DNA of 5,423 nt from CAZOYN01 sp964584135. Its GTDB lineage: Bacteria > Patescibacteriota > Saccharimonadia > Saccharimonadales > UBA4665. Position 1 is the stretch's first letter; the number at the start of each line of letters is the position of its first letter. The stretch lies in the NCBI GenBank assembly GCA_964584135.1, contig CAZOYN010000055.1, positions 1 to 5,423 of the forward strand, in the 5' to 3' direction. The notes beneath the pieces were generated by a model. That model did no database searches. It was not told the DNA's origin and saw only the letters and a list, made by a program, of their open reading frames with translations. The translations under genes and the position numbers were made by a program. Shown in pieces: positions 1 to 5,423 of the stretch.

Positions 1-1123
1 CGAAGTTGAACACCAGCACCCGGTTATTAGAGCTATCGGACAGGTACAAGCGATTGTTCACAGGGTCGTAGTAATCATTCAAGCCTTCGGTATCGCACAT
101 GTTGGTAGCTGTGGGGTCGGCGCAGCCGAAGCTGCCCGAATAGCCATTAGTTGTAAAGTCCGGCACACCGAGCACGCCCATCGGCCTCATCCCGTCGCTG
201 ATGCCGCTGGAGAGATCAAACACCAGCACTCGGGCATCTGAGTCATCACCAACAAACAGCCGTTGATGGGCAGCATCATACGCGAGAGCTTCCGGATCCA
301 TGCTGGTCGATGTCGGTGTATCTCTATTGTTCGGTGACCCTTCGGAGATAAAATCACTTGGCCCCAGAACATGGCTGGCGGCCATTCCATTGCTGAGGTT
401 TCCGGTGTCATACACCAGCACCCGGCCCGGACCGTCATCGGCTACAAACAGTTCATGGCGTGCCGGGTCAAGGGCCAGGCCGTAGGGGTAGCCGAGACTA
501 TTTTGGGTAGTGAGATTGCTGTTACTAGATGTGAAGTCCGGCTGGCCGATCACGTATTTGGCATTCATGCCATTGCTCAAGGTCGTGGTGTCGAACACCA
601 GCACCCGAGCATTACTGCTATCTGATACATAGAGGTATCTGGTCGTCGGGTCAAACGCCAAACCGCCGTAAGGGTCGCAGATTGACGCCTGGTCAGTATT
701 GCAATTATCGGTTGTAAAATCAGGCTCACCAAGCACATAGCTAGCGGCCATGCCTGGGGTAATGCCGTTGGACAGATCAAACACCAGCACCCGGTCGCCC
801 TGGTCATCACCGACGAATAGCAGGTTTCGACTACCGTCATAAGTAATACCGTCAGCGCAGCCGAAGGTGCTGGGAGTAAGACTACGGTCCGATGATCGAG
901 AGCCTATGATTGCCGCCGGCGTGTGGCTGGTGAGATTATTAGAAGTATCGAGATTATAAACGGTCACCCACTGGCCGCAGCCAGCTACGAACAGCCGGTG
1001 ATGGACCGTATCAATGACCGAGCCTTGCGGATAGCCACCGAAGTCCGTGTTGTATTGATTGTTTGATTCTCGAGTAGTAAAAACAGGCTGGCCGCTCCTG
1101 TCAATCTGTCCAAGCACATCGTA
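1..1123 (-). repeat. Propeller 4: NHL modules 19-24, the last at the window edge
   Basis: Six modules, residues 1272-1645. Approximate spans are 917-1123, 743-916, 560-742, 377-559, 182-376 and 2-181. This group is the most diverged. Module 19 is first-type (IDTVHHRLFVAG, HH at 1312-1313), lacks the usual NRVLVYD (it reads CGQWVTVYNLD), and is the longest at about 69 residues. Module 20 opens with IIGSRSSDRS instead of VLGQ and has a lone cysteine, as does module 19. Modules 21 and 24 have cysteine pairs. Modules 21 and 22 replace SSGITDGM with shorter T/N-L-SNGM linkers. Module 24 ends NNRVLVFNF without the DLSSGITDGMAA linker, so it may close the propeller. Confidence 0.78.
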
Positions 1124-4100
1124 AGCAGCCATGCCATCACTGATACCTGAGGACAGGTCATATACCAGCAGACGACCCTCACCTGAATCAGATACAAAAA
1201 GTTGATGGCTGGCGGCATCATAGGTTGCACCTTCCGGGCTGCAAAGAGTTTGAGCGCTAGTGTTCGGACAGCTGCTACTCGTAAAGTCAGACTGGCCAAG
1301 AACGTGGCTGGCGGCCATGCCGTCGGTGATGCCTGAAGAGAGATCGTAGACGAGGAGACGGCTATTGGCTGCATCGCCCACAAAGAGCTGATGGGTCGTT
1401 GGCTCATAGCTTACCCCATCGGGCTGGAAAAGACCGGTAGCAGTTGTACTGGAACCGGTGCTATTGAAATCGTTTTCGCCGAGGACATGGCTGGCGGCCA
1501 TGCCGTCGGTGATGCCGCTGGAGAGGTCGTAGATGAGAACGCGGTTGTTGCTGCCGGCATCGGCCGCAAATAACTGTTGGTTAGTCGCGTCATATGTCAG
1601 GCCTTTTGGGAGGCAAAGGCCGGTACTGCCAGTATTGCAAGCCGTCGACCCAAAGTTAGACTGGCCGAGGACGTGGCTGGCGGCCATACCGTCGGTGATG
1701 CCGGACGAGAGGTCAAACACCAGGATTCGGCCGTTGAGGAAGTCTGATACGAATAGTTTGTGGCCGGTAGCATCATAGGCCAGGCCATAAGGTAAGGTAA
1801 AACTTGTGGCACCCGCGCCAGAGCTACGGCTTGTAAAGTTAGACTGGCCGAGGACGTGGCTGGCGGCCATACCGTCGGTGATGCCGGACGAGAGGTCGTA
1901 AACCAAGACACGATTGTTTTCGTTATCAGCAACAAACAGCTGGTCACTCGCAGCGTTGTAATACAGGCCTGTCGGGAAACAAAGCGTAGCGGCACTGGTA
2001 ACACCGGGCGAAAAGCAACTCAGTCTGCTAGTCATGTTTGCCTGGCCGATGACATTGTCGGCACTGTGTTTCGTAAGATGATTATTGCTATCAAGATTGT
2101 AGACCAGTACGCGATTGTTACCGCTATCAGCTAGGAAGAGGCGGTGATGTACGACATCTACCACTCTACTAGTTGGGTCAGACAGCCCTTTAGGCCCAAT
2201 CTGGGACTGAGTAAAGCTCGGATTTCCATTGTCATCGAACTGGCCGAGCACATCGCTGGCGGCGTAATGGCCAGCGGCTGGGGCGATGAAGATACTGAAT
2301 GTTTTGCTGGCGTGGTTAGCCTGGGTGTCAGTTGCGCTGATGTTGAAACTGTAATTCCCTTCCGTGGTCGGCGTGCCGCTGATGGTACCGGTCGAACTGT
2401 CCAGGCTGAGTCCCGACGGCAAACTGCCACCAGTAACGAGAAAGGTGACCGACCCTACATGGCTCTGCGTCTGAAGCGTCTGCGAATATGCCAACTGCAG
2501 CTTGCCTTCGGGCAAAATCGAAGGAGTTATGAAGGAGAAGTCCACACTGTAGGCCAGAACACGATTATTGACTTGGTCAGATACGAATAGCCGATGGCTA
2601 CCCTGGTCATAGAACAGACCCGTCGGCTGACAGAGACTATCGGCACTTGGCACATTATTCAGGTTACAACCTCTATCATCCATGCTTGGCTGGCCGAAGA
2701 CGGCAAGAGCGGCCATGCCGTCGGTGATGCCTGAGGACAGGTCGTAGGTTAGCACGCGGCTGTTAGCTTGGTCAGCTACGAACAACTGCTGGGTGTTGGG
2801 GTCGTAGGTTAGGCCTGAGGGTAAACATAGGCTGGTGGCACTGGAGTTGCCGGCATTGCGGTTGCAGTCACCGCTGGTCATATTAGGTTGGCCCAGGACG
2901 TGGCTGGCGGCCATGCCGTCGGTGATACCGGAGGATAGGTCGTAGATAAGTACGCGACTATTATCGCTATCAGCTACAAATAACCGTTGGTTGGCTGGGT
3001 CGTAAGTTAGGGCCGACAGATTGTCGCAAAGTGTTGTGGCACTCAAGCCACCGTTATTACAGCCATTGCTGTTCATATCCGGCTGGCCAAGCACGTGGCT
3101 GGCGGCCATGCCGTCGGTGATACCGGAGGATAGGTCGTAGATAAGTACGCGTTCATTGCTATAGTCACCCACAAAGAGTTGCTTGGTTGTGGAGTCATAA
3201 TTGACACCCATAGGGTTACAAAGGTTTGTGGCGCTCGTGCCGCCGTTATTACAGTTACTGGTGACCATGTCAGGTTCTCCGATGACGTGGCTGGCGGCCA
3301 TGCCATCGGTGATACCCGAGGAGAGGTCGTAAGTCAAAACACGGTAATTGGCGGTATCGGCTACAAATAACCGTTGGTTGGCTGGGTCGTAGGTTAAGCC
3401 CCTTGGGACGCAAAGTGCCATGGCACCTGCGCCGCCGTTATTACAACCACCACCGCTCATATCCGGCTGGCCAAGCACGTGGCTGGCGGGCATACCGTTG
3501 GTGAGGCCATTGGTGCTGTCATAGACTAGCACCCGGCTATTAGCGCTGTCAGCTACAAACAGACGATGGTGCACCGCATCATAGACGTTGCCGATCGGGG
3601 TGCTCAGCCCGGCAGCATTGGGGTCATTGGCATTCTCTCCATTTTGGTTGAGGCTAGCGTGGCCGAGGACGTGGCTGGCGGCCATGCCGTCGGTGATACC
3701 GGAGGATAGGTCGTATATGAGGATGCGGTGATTAACCGTGTCAGCGGCTATGAGTCGGTGATTCACCGGGTCATAAGTTACCCCGCCCGGATTATTCAAG
3801 GTTGTGGCGCTGGTGCCAGCGCTAAAGCCAGTGAAATTGCTCTGGCCCAAAACATGGCTGGCGGCCATGCCGTCGGTGATGCCGGAGGAGAGGTCATAAA
3901 CCAAGATACGGGAGTTACCGACATCAGCTGCGAAGAGTCCATGGCTGGAGGGATCATAGCTCAGTCCGCTCGGATTATTCAAGGTTGTGGCGCTTGTACC
4001 AGCGCCACCGCTAGTGAAATTGCTCTGACCCAGCACATGGCTGGCGGCCATACCGTCGGTGATTCCGGAGGATAGGTCATAAACCAAGATACGGGAGTTA

Positions 4101-4936
4101 GCGACATCAGCAACGAAGATTTCATGGCTGGAGGGATCATAGCTCAGTCCGCTCGGCCCTGTAAGCGTTGTGGCGCTGGTGCCACCGCTACCACTAGTGA
4201 AATTGCTCTGGCCCAACACATGGCTGGCGGCCATGCCGTCGCTGATAGCGCCCGACAGATCATAGATGAGGATGCGGCTGTTAGCTTGGTCAGCTGCAAA
4301 CAATTGGTGGGAAGTGGGATCATAAGCAGTCCCTTGTGGAACACAAAGGTTTGTGGAGCTCGGGCCCCCATTATTGCAATCGCTACTGCTCATATCCGGC
4401 TGGCCGAGGACATGGCTGGCGGCCATGCCGTCGGTAATGCCGGAGGATAGGTCATAAACAAGGATGCGGTTATAGGTACGATCCGTTACAAAGAGAAATT
4501 GGTTGCTGGGATCATAGCTAAGACCGCTTGGATTACAAAGCACTGTAGCAGCCACATTGTCACAGCCATTAGTGGTGGCCATATCTGGCTCACCAAGGAC
4601 ATGGGTTGCGGCCATGCCGTCGGTGATGCCGCCGCTGATGTCATACACCAGGACACGGTTATTAAAGTTATCCGCCACAAATATTCGATGGTGTGCGTCA
4701 TCGTAGAGCGTAGATTGCGGATAGCGTAAGCCGCGACCGCTGGTCGAGCTGGCATTTGGGCTATTGTGCGTGAAATCGGGTTGGCCGAGCACCACCGTGG
4801 CATCAGGGCCGGCATCGGCTTTCGGCATCAGGACTAGCTGGCTGCTCAGTAGGGTGCTGATGAATACTAGCACCAAGCTTAGGTACTTTAGGCGTTTTAC
4901 CTGCCACAGGGGCAAGCTTACTTTTTTAGTGTTCAT
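1..4936 (-). CDS. Giant secreted NHL-repeat beta-propeller protein, 3' end outside window
   Basis: The frame is open for 1,645 codons, with no in-frame stop, and runs off at position 1. It begins with a Sec-type signal peptide (residues 1-42). Four groups of six NHL-like modules follow (about 46-420, 421-797, 894-1271, 1272-1645), with one Ig-like domain at 798-893. Modules carry VLGQPD, a variable loop, P-x-GLxYDP, LFVAD, NxRVLVYD and SSGITDGMAA. NHL repeats (Pfam NHL family) are known to form six-bladed propellers that bind proteins, sugars or nucleic acids; which ligand applies here cannot be read. Most likely it is exported and extracellular or cell-surface, perhaps an adhesin or scaffold (inference). 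No catalytic motif, lipobox, sortase signal or membrane anchor is visible, but the C-terminus is missing. ATG 4936 is chosen because an in-frame TGA lies at 4961-4963, no other start codon lies between, and the signal peptide follows directly. No Shine-Dalgarno sequence is visible. Confidence 0.95.
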   Translation of the reverse strand, partial: MNTKKVSLPLWQVKRLKYLSLVLVFISTLLSSQLVLMPKADAGPDATVVLGQPDFTHNSPNASSTSGRGLRYPQSTLYDDAHHRIFVADNFNNRVLVYDISGGITDGMAATHVLGEPDMATTNGCDNVAATVLCNPSGLSYDPSNQFLFVTDRTYNRILVYDLSSGITDGMAASHVLGQPDMSSSDCNNGGPSSTNLCVPQGTAYDPTSHQLFAADQANSRILIYDLSGAISDGMAASHVLGQSNFTSGSGGTSATTLTGPSGLSYDPSSHEIFVADVANSRILVYDLSSGITDGMAASHVLGQSNFTSGGAGTSATTLNNPSGLSYDPSSHGLFAADVGNSRILVYDLSSGITDGMAASHVLGQSNFTGFSAGTSATTLNNPGGVTYDPVNHRLIAADTVNHRILIYDLSSGITDGMAASHVLGHASLNQNGENANDPNAAGLSTPIGNVYDAVHHRLFVADSANSRVLVYDSTNGLTNGMPASHVLGQPDMSGGGCNNGGAGAMALCVPRGLTYDPANQRLFVADTANYRVLTYDLSSGITDGMAASHVIGEPDMVTSNCNNGGTSATNLCNPMGVNYDSTTKQLFVGDYSNERVLIYDLSSGITDGMAASHVLGQPDMNSNGCNNGGLSATTLCDNLSALTYDPANQRLFVADSDNSRVLIYDLSSGITDGMAASHVLGQPNMTSGDCNRNAGNSSATSLCLPSGLTYDPNTQQLFVADQANSRVLTYDLSSGITDGMAALAVFGQPSMDDRGCNLNNVPSADSLCQPTGLFYDQGSHRLFVSDQVNNRVLAYSVDFSFITPSILPEGKLQLAYSQTLQTQSHVGSVTFLVTGGSLPSGLSLDSSTGTISGTPTTEGNYSFNISATDTQANHASKTFSIFIAPAAGHYAASDVLGQFDDNGNPSFTQSQIGPKGLSDPTSRVVDVVHHRLFLADSGNNRVLVYNLDSNNHLTKHSADNVIGQANMTSRLSCFSPGVTSAATLCFPTGLYYNAASDQLFVADNENNRVLVYDLSSGITDGMAASHVLGQSNFTSRSSGAGATSFTLPYGLAYDATGHKLFVSDFLNGRILVFDLSSGITDGMAASHVLGQSNFGSTACNTGSTGLCLPKGLTYDATNQQLFAADAGSNNRVLIYDLSSGITDGMAASHVLGENDFNSTGSSTTATGLFQPDGVSYEPTTHQLFVGDAANSRLLVYDLSSGITDGMAASHVLGQSDFTSSSCPNTSAQTLCSPEGATYDAASHQLFVSDSGEGRLLVYDLSSGISDGMAAYDVLGQIDRSGQPVFTTRESNNQYNTDFGGYPQGSVIDTVHHRLFVAGCGQWVTVYNLDTSNNLTSHTPAAIIGSRSSDRSLTPSTFGCADGITYDGSRNLLFVGDDQGDRVLVFDLSNGITPGMAASYVLGEPDFTTDNCNTDQASICDPYGGLAFDPTTRYLYVSDSSNARVLVFDTTTLSNGMNAKYVIGQPDFTSSNSNLTTQNSLGYPYGLALDPARHELFVADDGPGRVLVYDTGNLSNGMAASHVLGPSDFISEGSPNNRDTPTSTSMDPEALAYDAAHQRLFVGDDSDARVLVFDLSSGISDGMRPMGVLGVPDFTTNGYSGSFGCADPTATNMCDTEGLNDYYDPVNNRLYLSDSSNNRVLVFNF
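1124..2257 (-). repeat. Propeller 3: NHL modules 13-18
   Basis: Six tandem modules, residues 894-1271. Approximate spans are 2060-2257, 1862-2059, 1679-1861, 1493-1678, 1310-1492 and 1124-1309. Module 13 is first-type (VDVVHHRLFLAD, HH at 930-931) with an unusual opening, SDVLGQFDDNGNPSFT, and linker, VYNLDSNNHLTKHSA. Modules 14, 16 and 18 carry cysteine pairs while 15 and 17 do not. Module 16 has one extra residue (ADAGSNNRV) before the NRVLIYD strand. Confidence 0.83.
2258..2545 (-). other. Ig-like (He_PIG-type) domain between propellers 2 and 3
   Basis: Residues about 798-893 contain no NHL signature. They contain LPSGLSLDSSTGTISGTPTT (residues about 839-858), followed shortly by GNYSFNISATD. 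This is the classic pattern of the putative Ig (He_PIG) family and related cadherin-like beta-sandwich domains of bacterial surface proteins: LP.GL..D..TG.I.GTPT..G.Y.F...A.D. The length of about 90 residues fits one such domain. It probably acts as a rigid spacer or adhesive module; no calcium-binding DxD cluster is evident. The end of the domain (SKTFSIFIAPAAGHYAA) leads directly into module 13. Confidence 0.85.
2546..3676 (-). repeat. Propeller 2: NHL modules 7-12
   Basis: Six tandem modules, residues 421-797. Approximate spans are 3485-3676, 3293-3484, 3101-3292, 2906-3100, 2708-2905 and 2546-2707. Module 7 is the distinctive first-type module (YDAVHHRLFVAD, HH at 456-457), with a degenerate opening VLGHASLN. 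Modules 8-12 all carry a cysteine pair with 10-12 residues between, mostly in the form CNNGG.SAT.LC. Module 12 ends NNRVLAYSVDFSF instead of VYDLSSGITDGMAA and runs straight into the Ig-like domain. Confidence 0.85.
3677..4801 (-). repeat. Propeller 1: NHL modules 1-6
   Basis: Six tandem modules, residues 46-420. Approximate module spans are 4607-4801, 4418-4606, 4226-4417, 4043-4225, 3860-4042 and 3677-3859. Module 1 differs from the rest: it has no cysteine pair and contains DDAHHRIFVAD (HH at residues 82-83). Modules 2 and 3 have C...C loops of 8 and 10 intervening residues. Modules 4, 5 and 6 are each 61 residues, have no cysteines, share the SHVLGQSNFT opening and are very alike at DNA level. 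Six modules match the usual blade number of an NHL propeller. Confidence 0.85.
4811..4936 (-). other. Signal peptide of the NHL-repeat protein
   Basis: Residues 1-42. The n-region is long and basic (K4, K5, K14, R15, K17). The hydrophobic core spans about residues 18-37 (YLSLVLVFISTLLSSQLVLM). A polar stretch follows, ending in A40-D41-A42, which fits the A-x-A rule for signal peptidase I, with cleavage before G43. There is no cysteine after the core, so this is not a lipoprotein signal. The first propeller module starts only a few residues later. If cleavage fails, the core could act as an N-terminal membrane anchor. Confidence 0.85.
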
Positions 4937-4957
4937 TTTGGATTTTGGTTTAGACCG

Positions 4958-5043
4958 GTATCAATTATAAGAAGTTGCCAAGATAAGATCAAGTTGATAC
5001 GTAAAAAAGCTATACGATTAAACGTAAGCGTTGTTATTGATAC
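4958..5043. promoter_or_regulatory. Candidate operator: three TTGATAC heptamers around the promoter
   Basis: TTGATAC occurs at 4994-5000 and 5037-5043 on the plus strand, and as its complement GTATCAA at 4958-4964. The 4958 and 4994 copies form an inverted pair that frames the promoter. One touches the end of the -10 box and covers the expected start site; the other lies 1 bp beyond the -35 box. The layout suits a repressor or looping regulator, but no regulator gene is visible and a 7-bp match is short. Confidence 0.35.
4964..4992 (-). promoter_or_regulatory. Sigma70-type promoter of the NHL-repeat gene
   Basis: Read on the minus strand, TTGATC (4987-4992) is followed after exactly 17 bp by a perfect TATAAT (4964-4969). 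Initiation would fall near 4957, giving a 5' leader of about 20 nt before ATG 4936. A run of six T's just upstream (5003-5008 on the minus strand) could act as an AT-rich upstream element. The consensus match, ideal spacing and position directly before the gene make this a good call, though transcription has not been tested. Confidence 0.75.
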
Positions 5044-5138
5044 ACTGAAACAGACGTACGGACACTAAATTAGAGGCTGCATAGGCTTCAGTTGGTCATC
5101 TCTCATCCCTGAAGTAAACTTAAAATGATCTATACGAT
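5010..5138 (+). repeat. Pair of 9-bp direct repeats CTATACGAT
   Basis: Identical CTATACGAT at 5010-5018 and 5130-5138, 120 bp apart in the AT-rich intergenic region. Each is followed within two bases by TAAA. Function is unknown. Two copies of a 9-mer in about 240 bp could be chance, so this is only noted. Confidence 0.25.
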
Positions 5139-5179
5139 GTAAATATGACCACTATTAACCCGTTCAATTTACAGTGATT

Positions 5180-5422
5180 TCACTTATCCACAGGTGCAAT
5201 ATCTGCTACCGCTACTGGGTACAAATTTATAGTCCGGGTGTTGGCGGAAACGACGAGGGCGGGGTCTGGGGTGAGCTTGATGGATTGGATAGATCGGCCG
5301 GCGGCAGTGACGGTGGGCTGTATGGTTGGGCGAGAGGCGGTGGCGATGGCTGTGATGGCGGGGAGAGAGGTTGCGGTTGGTATGGGCCGGCTGGGCCGAC
5401 GGGTGGCGTCGGCGGCGTGGCC
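5180..5422 (-). CDS. C-terminal fragment of an unknown protein, 5' end outside window
   Basis: This is an open minus-strand frame of 80 codons ending in TGA at 5180-5182. It enters from beyond the window edge, so its start is not visible. The codons follow an RNY pattern with strong C preference at the third position (repeated GCC, ACC and ATC), as in real coding sequence. The visible protein is rich in Ala, Thr and Pro, then becomes a more structured tail containing SIQSIKLTPDPALVV and TRTINLYPVAVADIAPVDK. I do not recognise the family. It is co-directional with the NHL gene but separated by 243 bp containing a strong promoter, so the two are probably not one transcript. An alternative minus frame ending at 5227 is proline-rich and less likely. 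Confidence 0.5.
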   Translation of the reverse strand, partial: GHAADATRRPSRPIPTATSLPAITAIATASRPTIQPTVTAAGRSIQSIKLTPDPALVVSANTRTINLYPVAVADIAPVDK

Positions 5423-5423
5423 G

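Larger units (their letters stand above)
4937..5179. other. AT-rich intergenic region
   Basis: 243 bp between the stop of the upstream partial gene and the start of the NHL gene. It holds the promoter, the TTGATAC sites and the CTATACGAT repeats. A weak hairpin (CTTCAG 5086-5091 with CTGAAG 5109-5114, 17-nt loop) lacks a T-tract on either side and does not look like an intrinsic terminator. No convincing ORF or tRNA was seen. The change from GC-rich to AT-rich at about 5230-5180 coincides with the end of the upstream gene. Confidence 0.7.

Noticed and set aside
985..1407. Minus-strand open frame of 140 codons in another frame
   Set aside because: It is out of frame with the NHL ORF, rich in Trp, Met and Pro from shifted repeat codons, and resembles other shifted copies at 1597-2004 and 4486-4815. 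These are shadows of the repeat.
3728..4450. Plus-strand open frames with repeated MAGGHAVGDAGGEV-like sequence
   Set aside because: They are antisense readings of the conserved DGMAASHVLGQ-encoding segments. The repeat keeps this reading open in every module, but the frames are short and broken, have no promoter or signal, and overlap a 1,645-codon minus frame with clear domain structure.
1..4936. CRISPR array or minisatellite explanation for the regular repeats
   Set aside because: The 183-198 bp period is in multiples of three, variation respects the reading frame, and the translated units match NHL modules, so the repeats are protein-coding.
1..4936. Alternative genetic code with TGA read as an amino acid
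   Set aside because: No in-frame TGA occurs in 1,645 codons, while TGA serves as a plausible stop at 5180 and lies in frame just upstream of the start at 4961.
5086..5114. Hairpin CTTCAG/CTGAAG as a terminator for the upstream gene
   Set aside because: It has a 6-bp stem with a 17-nt loop and no following T-tract on either strand.
5227..5421. Alternative minus-strand frame, proline-rich, ending TAA at 5227-5229
   Set aside because: It reads as low-complexity P/S/Q sequence such as SPPSQPSPPPLAQPYSPP. The frame ending at 5180 has better RNY periodicity and third-position C bias. It cannot be excluded without sequence beyond 5423.
5271..5423. Plus-strand frame from GTG 5271 or ATG 5280 running off the end
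   Set aside because: It has no promoter or clear ribosome site, an unusual Met/Val/Arg/Gly composition, and lies antisense to the frame with better codon periodicity.

Overview
The window is almost entirely one gene: a very large minus-strand ORF that starts with ATG at 4936-4934 and stays open through 1,645 codons to position 1, where it leaves the window. I translated it codon by codon and found no in-frame stop or frameshift. It encodes a secreted repeat protein with a Sec-type signal peptide, followed by 24 copies of a 58-69 residue NHL-type beta-propeller module. A typical module reads VLGQxDF/M - variable loop, often C...C - P.GL.YD...LFVAD..N.RVLVYDLSSGITDGMAASH.

The modules fall into four groups of six. 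The first module of each group (1, 7, 13, 19) carries a distinctive HHR[IL]F sequence, which suggests four consecutive six-bladed propellers. One Ig-like putative-Ig (He_PIG-type) domain sits exactly between propellers 2 and 3. The last visible module ends like module 12, which precedes that Ig-like domain, so the window edge probably falls at the end of propeller 4.

Upstream (4937-5179) is a 243-bp AT-rich intergenic region. It holds a strong sigma70-type promoter for the repeat protein (TTGATC-17 bp-TATAAT), flanked by inverted TTGATAC heptamers that look like an operator. Beyond it (5180-5423) is a GC-rich stretch, about 69% GC by hand count over 5241-5423. It most likely holds the 3' end of another minus-strand gene of unknown function.

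The organism is a bacterium using a code in which TGA is not needed as a sense codon, since none occurs in frame in 1,645 codons. Giant secreted NHL proteins with the 'SHVLGQPDF...NRVLVYDLSSGITDGMAA' pattern are, from memory, common in candidate-phyla (Patescibacteria/Saccharibacteria-like) genomes. That placement is an inference and is not proven by the window. No RNA gene, CRISPR array, transposase or integration site was seen. The many shorter open frames inside the repeat region are shadows of the repeat gene.
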